Positions 1 to 8,934 of a DNA stretch of 64,000 bases are shown piece after piece. The stretch lies in NCBI RefSeq assembly GCF_001484045.1, contig NZ_CP013128.1:531315-595314 (forward strand), given 5' to 3'. A program made the translations under genes and the position numbers. Position 1 is the first letter of the stretch. Each line of letters opens with the position of its first letter. The notes under the pieces are model-generated. The model searched no databases and had not been told where the DNA came from. It worked only from the letters and a program-made list of their open reading frames with translations. Origin of the DNA: Mycoplasma sp. (ex Biomphalaria glabrata). GTDB taxonomy: Bacteria; Bacillota_I; Bacilli_A; Mycoplasmatales; GCF-1484045.

Positions 1-2
1 AT

Positions 3-572
3 ATGATTAAAAACATTTGATTAAAACTAAAAAGAGTTTCTAATATTAATTCAGGAACGGCAAAAAATAAAATTTTTGCAATTTTGATTGCATCAATTTT
101 TTTTTGAATCGATGTTTTATTTAAATACATTATTTCTGCTGACCAATCCGGCAAGTCATATCCGATTATTTCGCATTATTTCGCCATTAAATATACTGAA
201 AATTATGGTTCCTCTTTTAGTTTATTTAGTGATATGCCATGATTGGTTGCTTTATTAAACGTTATTGCTTTAATTGTTCCATTGGCTGGTTTTATTTTTT
301 CGACTAGATTTGCTATCAAAATTGGATTTGCTTTTATATTGTTGGGAGCTATTGATAATTTTGCTGATCGTGTAATTTTAGGATATGTAATTGATTACAT
401 TTCTGTTGAATTAGGAAGTTATACAATAGTGTTAAATGTTGCTGATTTAATGATTACATATGGCGTAATTCATGTTTTAGTTGTGTATGTATTTACATCT
501 AATGCTAAAGATGTTGCAATGAATAAAGAAGAAGTGAAAGCAACTTTAGAAATTACGGATAATAATGAATAA
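3..572 (+). CDS. lspA: Lipoprotein signal peptidase (signal peptidase II)
   Basis: Membrane aspartyl protease that removes the signal peptide of prolipoproteins. The 189-aa reading starts at the ATG at base 3; the true start could lie before the window. Hydrophobic segments lie near residues 24-45, 80-100 and 105-120. The motif NYGSSFSLF corresponds to the family's N-x-G-x-x-F box. The catalytic pair is D122 (in NFADR) and D148 (in NVADL). Two in-frame TGA codons read as Trp before base 130. The last codons overlap the next gene's start by 8 bases, so the two are probably co-translated. Function is well supported; the N-terminal start is less certain. Confidence 0.9.
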
Positions 573-1491
573 TAATGTAAAAGAATTATTTTATAACAAT
601 AATAATGCGCAAAGGATTGACAAATTTTTAGCAGAAGAATTAAAAGTTTCTCGTTCATATGTTCAAAAAATGATTGAAAAACAATTGGTTCTTGTTAATG
701 ACGAAATCATTAAATCTAACTATGTGTTAGAAAATAATGACGTTATTAAAATAGATGAATTATTTTTTATAAAGGACGAATCTTTAAAATATGTTCGCCC
801 AAACGTGGAAATGAAACTAGACATCATTTATGAAGATGATTATTTAGTAATTATTAATAAACCGAATGACACAGTTGTTCATATAGCTCCAGGGCACACT
901 GAAGACACGATCGTGAACGCTTTAAAACATCATTATGCTGATAAATTGGCTAACAATGAATCCATTCGCCCAGGAATTGTTCACCGTATAGACAAAGATA
1001 CAACAGGGATAATTGTTGTTGCTAAAAACGATGAAATACTAACAAAACTTCAAGAACAATTCCAAAGTCATACAATTGTCCGCAAATATCATGCAATTGT
1101 TCACGGAAGAATTGAAAAGGATAAATTATTAATTGATTTGCCTATTAAACGCGATCAAAAAAACTATAAAAAAATGGTGATTGCTCAGGATGGTAAAAAA
1201 GCAAAAACAATTTTGAATGTTTTAGAACGTTACAAAAATTACACATATGTAGAATTAGAATTGATGACTGGAAGAACTCACCAAATTCGCGTTCACTTGA
1301 ATTACTTAAAATATCCAATTGTTGGTGATAATATTTATGGATTATATTCTGATCGTAATTATGAGTATGGTCAATATCTAAATGCTTTTTATTTAGAATT
1401 TACGCATCCAATTACCAACGAAAGATTGAAATTTACTATCGATGATCCAATTGAATTTAAAGATAAATTAATCAGAATAAGCAATGAATAA
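565..1491 (+). CDS. rluD: RluD-family 23S rRNA pseudouridine synthase
   Basis: Converts uridine to pseudouridine in RNA. An N-terminal S4-like RNA-binding domain (about residues 10-70) precedes the catalytic domain. The signature HRIDKDTTGI carries the catalytic Asp (D143). A second family box, GRTHQIRVH, lies near residue 235. Length (308 aa) is normal for RluC/RluD enzymes. It overlaps the end of lspA, the usual lspA-rluD pairing of Firmicutes. The exact target uridines cannot be told from sequence, so RluD versus another member of the family is inference. Confidence 0.92.
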   Translation: MNNNVKELFYNNNNAQRIDKFLAEELKVSRSYVQKMIEKQLVLVNDEIIKSNYVLENNDVIKIDELFFIKDESLKYVRPNVEMKLDIIYEDDYLVIINKPNDTVVHIAPGHTEDTIVNALKHHYADKLANNESIRPGIVHRIDKDTTGIIVVAKNDEILTKLQEQFQSHTIVRKYHAIVHGRIEKDKLLIDLPIKRDQKNYKKMVIAQDGKKAKTILNVLERYKNYTYVELELMTGRTHQIRVHLNYLKYPIVGDNIYGLYSDRNYEYGQYLNAFYLEFTHPITNERLKFTIDDPIEFKDKLIRISNE

Positions 1492-1518
1492 ATTAATTTA
1501 GTTAAAATACATAATGAC

Positions 1519-1524
1519 TATAAT
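1519..1524 (+). promoter_or_regulatory. -10 box before dCMP deaminase gene
   Basis: A perfect TATAAT lies 13 bases before the dCMP deaminase ATG, inside a 45-base gap after the pseudouridine synthase. The Shine-Dalgarno AGAGGGG (about 1528-1533) follows directly. No good -35 hexamer is seen. Confidence 0.5.
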
Positions 1525-1536
1525 AAAGAGGGGAAA

Positions 1537-2043
1537 ATGCAAAAAGACAAACATATAAGTTGAGATGAATATTTTATGGGGATAGCGCAAATGTCAGCGC
1601 TAAGAAGTAAAGACCCACACACTAAAGTAGGGGCTTGCATTATAAGTAATCACGATAAAATCATTTTAGGAACAGGTTACAACGGGGCACCTCGTCGAAT
1701 TGACGATAAAAATATTCCATGAGAAACTCGCGTTGATAAACATGTTAATCAAACTAAATATCCATATGTAGTTCATGCAGAACAAAACGCCATCATTAAT
1801 TCATGAGGAAGAAATACTGCTAAATCTCATGCTTATGTGACGTTATTTCCTTGTTCAACATGTACTAAATTATTATTACAAATTGGAATTGAAGAATTAA
1901 TTTATCTACACAACCCATACGAAAAAGAAGATGACATTAAAGCTTCAACTAAATTATTAAAGGAAGCTGGAATTAAAATTCGTCAATATACACCTGAACA
2001 TATTAATTTATTATCTAATGATAACTACCCAACTTACAAATAA
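1537..2043 (+). CDS. dCMP deaminase (ComEB-like)
   Basis: Zinc-dependent cytidine/deoxycytidylate deaminase that makes dUMP for thymidylate synthase. The 168-aa protein has the HAEQN motif (H80, E82 as proton shuttle) and PCSTC (C106, C109) that bind the catalytic zinc. Three TGA codons encode Trp. The start ATG follows a strong GGGG ribosome site. It lies just upstream of thyA and folA, with rnhC and acpS between, so the region supplies dTMP. An RNA-editing or ComE role is not indicated. Confidence 0.93.
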
Positions 2044-2048
2044 CGATA

Positions 2049-3062
2049 TTAATTTACTTTATAAGTTTTATTAACATAATGTATCGCATCTTCGATGCGA
2101 TTTTTTATAGTTTCTCTAACTATTTTTTCAATTTCCTGTTTTGGTCGCTTACTTCTTATTAAATGATCGATAAATGGTTTAATATTTTTTTCAAAATTTG
2201 CACCAATTGTTAAATCAAAATTATATTTTCTACTAATTTCTTGAATAATATCTAAATACTTAGCGCGAGCAAAAATACTTGCACACATTACTGAGATATA
2301 TTCTTGATCTGCCTTTTCTATTAATTTAATTTCGCTATTATAAGATGATAAATTTTCAATATTTTCAATTTGAATTTTATGACTTGTAAATTTATCAATA
2401 ACAACGTTGTGATTAATATCACGATTAATACATGCTTGTTTAATTAGTAATTCATAGTGATAACACATAACTTCATTTAAGTTAGAACCCTTTTCACGAG
2501 CATTGTGTAATTCAGATGGAGAAGCAAATGAATAAAGTATATTTTTTTGTTGGATTAATTTTGAAATTTGTTCTCTTAATTGAATAATTTTCATGTCTGT
2601 TAATTTTTTTGAATCATTAATACCGAAATCAGTTAATTTTTGAAAATCACTTTGTTGGACAGTAACTGAGCAAAAAACTACAGAACCAAAGTCTTCACCT
2701 TTACCTGATTCATCCATTCCAACATAATTTTCTTCTTCTAATTCAAAATCTAAAATTTTTTGAGGTTTTGGTTTATGGATAATAGCATTTTTTTCATTAT
2801 GGAATTCTGGCACAAATTTTGGATTAATTTCTTTAATTATCGAAAGTACTTCTGTTTTTATAGTTTTTCCTTTTCCTTGAACATCTAATCTTTTAGGTTC
2901 CTCGTATCAAAAAATAGAATAACCATTTCGCTTTAAGTATTTGGCATTATTTTTTATTTCGAATGGATTAGAAATAAATCATTTTTCTAAATCATTTAGT
3001 TGTTGCTTTGTAAAATTTATTTTTCAGTAAGTATCATTTAAAATATCTATTATTATTTTCAT
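2049..3062 (-). CDS. rnhC: Ribonuclease HIII
   Basis: Cleaves the RNA strand of RNA/DNA hybrids. The 337-aa protein has the N-terminal TBP-like substrate-binding domain typical of RNase HIII (about residues 1-80) and then the catalytic domain starting at GMDESGKGEDFG, with the D and E of the DEDE active site. NDSKKLTD and VIDKF are further family motifs. The ATG at 3062 was chosen over the internal GTG at 2813 because it restores the N-terminal domain and the usual length of about 300 aa. The gene is convergent with the dCMP deaminase gene, 5 bases apart. Confidence 0.93.
2083..2106 (+). terminator. Rho-independent terminator inside the antisense 3' end of rnhC
   Basis: ATCGCATC (2083-2090) and GATGCGAT (2094-2101) form a perfect 8-bp stem with a 3-base loop, followed by a run of T. 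It lies 40 bases past the dCMP deaminase stop, within the coding 3' end of rnhC, which is on the other strand. The stem therefore has to serve both as a terminator and as RNase HIII codons. Confidence 0.8.
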
Positions 3063-3101
3063 CAATACAATTTTAATATTTATTTTTAGAAATTAGTAAT
3101 T

Positions 3102-3116
3102 TAAAATTAATCTATG
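3102..3116 (+). promoter_or_regulatory. Candidate leaderless promoter of acpS
   Basis: A -10 box TAAAAT (3102-3107) ends exactly six bases before the ATG at 3114, which places the expected transcript start at or next to the start codon. No Shine-Dalgarno site is present. The same spacing occurs before deoA, lacA and the gene at 29121. Confidence 0.5.
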
Positions 3117-3455
3117 ATGAATAACTTTATTGGTATTGATATCGTTGAAAATAAGAGATTGATTATTTCAGCTAATAAGATAGCTAAGCGAATTTTATCT
3201 CAGGATGAATTGTGTGAATTTACAAACCGTAAAACAAAACTAGCGAAACGCGAATTTTTAGCTGGGAGATGAGCAGCTAAAGAAGCTATTATCAAATGTA
3301 TTGAACAACCGATACCAATGAATAAAATCGAAATCCAAAAAACCGAAAATAATAAATTGTATTTCATTTATAATAAGTACAATGTGACAATAAGTATAAG
3401 TCACGAGAAAGCATACACGGTTGCTGTTGCTTATTATAATGCAGAGGGAAAATAA
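3114..3455 (+). CDS. acpS: Holo-[acyl-carrier-protein] synthase
   Basis: Transfers 4'-phosphopantetheine from CoA to acyl carrier protein. The 113-aa protein has the Mg-binding GIDIVE motif near the N terminus and the FLAGRWAAKEA motif near residue 47, both family signatures. Length is typical. The start is either of two adjacent ATG codons (3114 or 3117). The stop codon overlaps the thyA start in a TAATG. It heads a lipid/thymidylate operon acpS-thyA-folA-plsC. Confidence 0.92.
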
Positions 3456-4324
3456 TGAAACAATATTTAGATTTATGCCGTTTTGTTTTAGATAATGGTG
3501 AAAAGAAAGGTGACCGAACAGGAACTGGTACCATTAGTTGATTCGGATATCAATCTCGTTATAATCTAAAAAATGAATTTCCTCTTGTCACAACTAAAAA
3601 AGTTCATTTTAAATCTGTTTTAGTTGAATTACTATGATTTGTTAAGGGAGATACTAATATTCAATACCTTGTTAAAAACGGAGTAAGAATTTGAAATGAA
3701 TGACCATTTAAAAAATATCAATCCTCTTCAGAATATGATGGAATAGATATTAAAACTTTTGCCCAACGTATTGCGGATGATGATAATTTTGCTCAAAAAT
3801 GAGGAGATCTGGGTCCAGTATACGGAAAACAATGACGGGATTTTAATGGAGTTGATCAACTAAGTTGAGTTGTAGAAGAAATTAAAAAGAATCCGCAATC
3901 TAGACGTTTAATTGTTTCAGCATGAAATCCAGTTGAAGTTAAAAATATGCTTTTACCTCCTTGTCACTCTTTAATGCAATTTTATGTCACTGACGATGGA
4001 TATTTAAATTGTCAACTATATCAACGTAGTGGAGATATCTTTTTAGGTATTCCTTTCAATATTGCTTCATATTCCTTATTAACATATATGGTCGCTGCCA
4101 TAACTGGTCTAAAACCTGGTACTTTCATTCATGTAATTGGGGATGCTCATATATATTCAAATCATGTTGACCAAATTAATCTTCAATTAACAAGAACACC
4201 ATATAAATTGCCAAAATTAATAATAAAAAGAGAAGTTAAAAATATTGAAGACTTTAACATTGAAGATTTTGAATTAGATGGATACGAGGCTCACCCTCAT
4301 ATTGCTGGAGCGGTGGCTGTCTAA
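3455..4324 (+). CDS. thyA: Thymidylate synthase
   Basis: Methylates dUMP to dTMP with methylene-tetrahydrofolate. The 289-aa protein has GDRTGTGT near the N terminus, the [11 protein letters not shown] segment, and the nucleophile Cys170 in [10 protein letters not shown]; all are ThyA hallmarks. Many Trp residues are encoded by TGA. It overlaps acpS by one base and is followed one base later by folA, the enzyme that recycles the dihydrofolate product. Confidence 0.97.
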
Positions 4325-4325
4325 T

Positions 4326-4793
4326 ATGATTTCTTTTATTCTTGCGATGGACAGAAATGGCCTAATAGGTAATGAGAACAAATTACCATGACATATCCCG
4401 GCTGAATTAAAATATTTTCGCCAAGTAACACTTGGAAAAGATATGTTAATGGGCAGAAAGACTTTTGAATCAATCGGTAAACCATTACCTGGTCGAAATA
4501 CCATTATACTGACAAATAATAAGGATTATTATTTTGATCATCCTAATGTACGTGTTGTCTTTAATGTAGATAAATTATTGGCAGAATATAGCGACAAGGA
4601 ATTGATGGTTGTTGGTGGTGCAGCTATATTTAAGTTATTATATGAAAAGTGTGAAACTTTGTATTTAACAATTGTTAAAGGTGAATATCAAGGTGATACT
4701 TATTTTAAAGATATCAACTTAAATGATTTCATTTTACAAAGTGAGCAAGATAACGAAGATTTTACAACTTACGTTTACAAAAGAAAGAGTTAA
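4326..4793 (+). CDS. folA: Dihydrofolate reductase
   Basis: Reduces dihydrofolate to tetrahydrofolate with NADPH. The 155-aa protein starts ISFILAMDRNGLIG, then has LPWHIPAELKYF, MGRKTFESIGKPLPGR, and VVGGAAIF, the ordered DHFR motifs. It starts one base after the thyA stop and has no separate ribosome site, so it is probably translated by coupling. Together with thyA it forms the folate-dependent dTMP cycle. Confidence 0.96.
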
Positions 4794-4794
4794 A

Positions 4795-5535
4795 ATGCGC
4801 CTTTGATTTTTACCATTTTATTTTATTTGCCTACTATGACTTAAATGAAGAGCTAAATCTTTATATAAAGGTGTGAAAGTAAAAAACAAACCATATGACA
4901 AAAATAGAGCATATCATCTTGTTCGCCGAATTTGTCAATATACTAAATTCTTATATAAATTTAAAATTGAAGTTCAAGGATTAAAAAATATCCCTGATAA
5001 AAAAATGTGCTTAATTACACCGAACCATCAATCAAATTTTGATCCTATTTTAATGATTTTAGCTATGCCTAAAAAAACTTACCCAGCATTTATAGCAAAA
5101 GAAGAATTGTTAAAAGATTGAAAAGTGAATTCTTTTTTAAAAATTATTTATTCGTTTCCATTAAATCGTCAAAGTTTACGTCAATCATTGGAAATTATTA
5201 ATGCAAGTACTGAACACATGATTAAAAATAAATCACCATTGATTATTTTCCCAGAAGGGACTCGTTCTAAATCAAAAGAAATGGGAGAGTTTAAACCTGG
5301 TGCTTTCAAACCTGCTTTTATATCAACAGCACCAATAATTCCAGTAACTATTGTTAATTCAATTGACATTACATCAAATATTCACAAACGAATGATAAAT
5401 AATAGTTTTAGTAAAAAAATGAAACCTACTATAAAAATTATTTTTCATACACCTGTAAAATATGACAATTTTCATCATAAAAATACTACTTCAGTAGCTG
5501 AAGAGGTTAAAAAAATCATCGGGAAAAGCATTTAA
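4795..5535 (+). CDS. plsC: 1-acyl-sn-glycerol-3-phosphate acyltransferase
   Basis: Makes phosphatidic acid by acylating lysophosphatidic acid at the membrane. The 246-aa protein begins with a short hydrophobic anchor and then has the NHQSNFD (HX4D) catalytic motif near residue 79 and the FPEGTRSK substrate motif near residue 155. TGA encodes Trp at several places. It starts one base after the folA stop and closes the operon, followed by a terminator. Confidence 0.92.
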
Positions 5536-5547
5536 ATACATACTTTT

Positions 5548-5577
5548 AAAAAATATGCCTTAGTGCATATTTTTTTT
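5548..5577 (+). terminator. Terminator after plsC
   Basis: AAAAAATATGC (5548-5558) pairs perfectly with GCATATTTTTT across a six-base loop, and the right arm runs into more T. It ends the acpS-thyA-folA-plsC operon. Confidence 0.8.
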
Positions 5578-5590
5578 AATAAACACTTTT

Positions 5591-5628
5591 TTAACTATTT
5601 AAAAGATATAAAATAAAATTAAAGTATG
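5591..5628 (+). promoter_or_regulatory. Candidate leaderless promoter of deoA
   Basis: TTAACT (5591-5596), 17 bases, then TAAAAT (5614-5619), with the deoA ATG at 5626, six bases after the -10 box. There is no Shine-Dalgarno site. The stretch from the -10 box to the ATG is the same 15 bases as before the gene at 29121. Confidence 0.55.
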
Positions 5629-6900
5629 ATTGATAAAATTTTAGAGAAAAGACATTTAGGTTTAGAATTAAACGAAGAAGAAATTACCTACATTGTAGAT
5701 GGTTTTTTATCTGGTGAAATAATAGATGCACAAATGACTAGTATTTTGACTAGTTCTAAATACAAAAGATTAACAACTAAAGAAGTTATTTGATTTACAG
5801 AGAAATCTGTTAATGTATCAAAAAATATTAAAATTAGGTCTAAAAAAATTATTATCGATAAACATTCTGTTGGCGGAATTGGGGATAAGTTTACATTATT
5901 GCTTGTTCCAGTTTTAGCATCTTTAGGTTTTACTGTTGTTAAAACAAGTGGAACCGGTCTAGGAATAACTGGGGGAACTATTGATAAAGTACTTTCTATT
6001 CCAGGATTTAATCCATTTTTATCAATTAAAGAAGTTGAAAAAATAACATCAAAAAATGACATGATATTGTTTGCACACTCTCCTGATTTCGCTTTAATTG
6101 ATGAAAAAATTTATAATCTACGTAATCAAACTAATACAGCTAATATAATTGAATGAGTAGCTATTAGCGTTATGACCAAAAAAATACTAATTGATTCAGA
6201 TTTAATATTAATCGATTTAAAAGTTGGTGACGGAGCTTTTTGTAAAACTACAGCTGATGCAGATAAATTAATTCATTATTTTCAAAAAATTGCAGATCAT
6301 TTCAAGCGAAAAATTTCCATTGTTGTATCAACAGTTAATGAACCGTTAGGTTTTAGTGTCGGAAATGCTTGTGAAGTTCATGAAGTAATTTCATATTTAT
6401 CTGGGGAAAAAAATTCTGATTTAGAAACCCTTTTAAAAGCATTTTTGAATCACTTAGCTAAGGAGTACCCATTAGCTAATACAAGAATCGAAGAAGCGAT
6501 AAAATCAGGTAAAGCTTTTAAAAAATTTGTTCAACTAATTGATAATCAAGGCGGAAATTTTAATGAGTTTATGGAAAAATATGCTAGTGAATTAGCAAAA
6601 ATGAATTTAACTGAAATTAAAGCTAATAAATCAGGAATATTTAAAATGACAAAAGTTAGCCAAATAGGTGAAGTTAGTCGTGATATAGGAATCATTGCTA
6701 CCTCAAAATATCCAACTCCAGAAAAGTATTCAGCGATTTTTGTTGACAAAAAAAATAATCAATCTGTGAAAAAAAATGATGTTTTAATTAGAGTGTATTC
6801 GCCAGAACAATTATCAAAAGAAACATTAGATAAATTAAAAACATGTTATCGAATAGATCAAACAAGAGGCAGTTATAAATTAATTGTGAAAATGGTTTAA
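5626..6900 (+). CDS. deoA: Thymidine/pyrimidine-nucleoside phosphorylase
   Basis: Splits thymidine, deoxyuridine or uridine into base and (deoxy)ribose-1-phosphate for salvage. The 424-aa protein has the family signature KTSGTGLGITGGTIDK near residue 105 and the phosphate/pyrimidine region KHSVGGIGDKF near residue 80. LIDLKVGDGAFCKT lies near residue 195. The length fits the DeoA/Pdp family. One TGA-coded Trp lies near residue 175. It is preceded by its own promoter and abuts scpA with no gap. Confidence 0.93.
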
Positions 6901-7665
6901 ATGAGTGAGAAAAAATTTTTAGCAATAGATGCTCATAAATTTACTTTGGAAAATTTTGAAGGCCCGATGGATCTTCTTTTAAGTATGGTTCGTGACAAGA
7001 AAATAGATTTATTAGAAATAGATTTACTTAATTTAATTCAACAATATTGTGATTTTGTAACAAAAAATATTCACACCAATATTGATGATGTTAGCGAATA
7101 TTTAGTGATGGCAACATATTTGTTAGAACTAAAAAGTAAGTTACTTCTACCGAAAACGAAATTAGAAGTCGATGAAGATATGGTTGCAGCAGAAAAAGAT
7201 AAACTTATTAATGCTTTGATAGAATATAGCAAATTTAAAAAAGTGTCCGCACTATTGCAAAAAAACTTTCTAGAGCGTCAATATTTTTACGATAAAATAC
7301 CGATGGATTTAACTCAAATTAAATCATCTGCAAAACCAACAATACGTAACGTTTCGTGAGATAAGGTAAATTATGTTTTAAAAAACATGATCGAAAGAAT
7401 AGCTTGAGAAAAACCACTTGATCAAAAAATAGTTCAATCTAAATACTCTCAAGAAGAAGTTAAAGAAGTATTTGATAATTTTGTAGATGAATTAACAGAC
7501 AATAATCCAATTTCCATCTATCATGTTTTGAAAGCACAAAATATCGATAGAGATGATTATCTAACATATTTTGTTTTATTATTTACAACTTTATTAGAAT
7601 TAGTAAAGGAACAAAGAGTTTTTATTGATTGCAATGAAAACGATGTTTTTTTTGTAAAGAGGTAG
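6901..7665 (+). CDS. scpA: Segregation and condensation protein A
   Basis: Kleisin subunit that bridges the heads of SMC and binds ScpB in the chromosome condensin. The 254-aa protein starts with the ScpA signature LENFEGPMDLLLSMVRDKK and then IDLLEIDLLNLIQQY. A winged-helix-like C terminus follows. The ATG is directly after the deoA stop. It is followed five bases later by scpB, the conserved pair. No smc gene is in the window. Confidence 0.94.
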
Positions 7666-7670
7666 GGGTT

Positions 7671-8210
7671 ATGAATTTTTTAAAACAAATTGAAGCAATT
7701 TTATTTGCTAAAGGCGGAGATGGAATATCACTAAGTGAATTATCTAAAATTCTTCAAATTAGCAATAAAGCATTATTGGAAAATATTAGCGAATATGAAA
7801 AGGAATTAAGTAGTGAAAATCGCGGATTAAGCCTTCAGTTATTTAATGGCAATATTAAACTTGTTACAAAAAAAGAATGCTCAATTTACCTGGAAAAATT
7901 AAAAAACGAGCAATTAAAAACCTCATTATCTATTGCTGCAATCGAAGTCTTAAGTATTATTGCAGCTAAAGAGCCAGTAACAAAACAAGAAGTGGAAAAA
8001 ATCCGCGGGGTAGGATGTGATGGTTTATTTTTAAAACTAAGAGCATTGGAATTAATCGAAGAAAAAGAACGTAGTAATTTGCCTGGGATGCCGATACTAT
8101 ATGTTATTACAAGTAAATTTTATGATTTGTTTAAATTAGAAAATAAAGAAGCGATTATTTCTTTATTATCCGAATTAGAATTATCCCAACAACAAAACAT
8201 TTTTAATTAA
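7671..8210 (+). CDS. scpB: Segregation and condensation protein B
   Basis: Binds ScpA and SMC in chromosome segregation. The 179-aa protein has tandem winged-helix domains and the family stretch IAAIEVLSIIAAKEPVTK followed by VEKIRGVGCDG near residues 90-125. The ribosome site GGTAGGGG overlaps the scpA stop. The next gene starts one base after its stop, as in the Bacillus scpA-scpB-rluB order. Confidence 0.93.
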   Translation: MNFLKQIEAILFAKGGDGISLSELSKILQISNKALLENISEYEKELSSENRGLSLQLFNGNIKLVTKKECSIYLEKLKNEQLKTSLSIAAIEVLSIIAAKEPVTKQEVEKIRGVGCDGLFLKLRALELIEEKERSNLPGMPILYVITSKFYDLFKLENKEAIISLLSELELSQQQNIFN

Positions 8211-8211
8211 T

Positions 8212-8934
8212 ATGAAAAGATTAGGTTTAGCGATTTCATCGCGAGGTTTTTGTTCAAGAAGACAAGCGGATAAATTAATTCTCGAACAAAAAGTAAAAGT
8301 AAATGGCGAAATCGTAACCGATTTCTCATTTAAAGTTGCTGATAACGATCAAATTACTATTGATGGTTATGAAAATACAATAACTAAAAATCCTGATGAA
8401 TTTGTTTATTTTTTATTTAACAAACCTCCTGACTGCGTTTGCACCAATAACGACCCACAAGGCAGAAAAACTTACTTAGATTATTTCTCCATCGAAGATA
8501 AAAAACATCATTTATTTCCTATAGGCAGATTAGATTTAAAAAGCCAAGGATTATTGATTGTGACAAATGATGGTGAATTATATAATAAATTGATGCATCC
8601 AAGAAATCACGTCGAAAAAGAATATTTAGTAGGTGTTGATAAATCATTAAGAAAAGACGAATTAAAAAAATTTTCCCAAGGACTTATGATTCGTGAAGGA
8701 TATGAAACCGGACCTTGTGAAATAAAAGAATACAGAATGGTCGGTAAAACTTATTATTATTTAGTAATCTTAAAACAAGGTAAAAATCGTCAAATTCGCG
8801 AATCATTTAAATTATTTCATATATATGTTTCATTTATCGAAAGAATTCGAATAGGTTCTTTAGAGATAGGGGATTTGCACTTAGGAAAATATCGTAAATT
8901 AACAATACATGAATTGGAGAAATTAAAAAGATAA
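8212..8934 (+). CDS. rluB: RsuA/RluB-family pseudouridine synthase
   Basis: Modifies rRNA uridines. The 240-aa protein has an N-terminal S4 domain (residues 1-60) and the catalytic signature IGRLDLKSQGLLIVTNDGEL with the nucleophile Asp near residue 105. KQGKNRQIRESF is the second family box. Its place after scpA-scpB matches rluB of Bacillus. The stop overlaps the start of the next gene in TAATG. RluB versus RsuA specificity is inferred from context. Confidence 0.9.
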   Translation: MKRLGLAISSRGFCSRRQADKLILEQKVKVNGEIVTDFSFKVADNDQITIDGYENTITKNPDEFVYFLFNKPPDCVCTNNDPQGRKTYLDYFSIEDKKHHLFPIGRLDLKSQGLLIVTNDGELYNKLMHPRNHVEKEYLVGVDKSLRKDELKKFSQGLMIREGYETGPCEIKEYRMVGKTYYYLVILKQGKNRQIRESFKLFHIYVSFIERIRIGSLEIGDLHLGKYRKLTIHELEKLKR

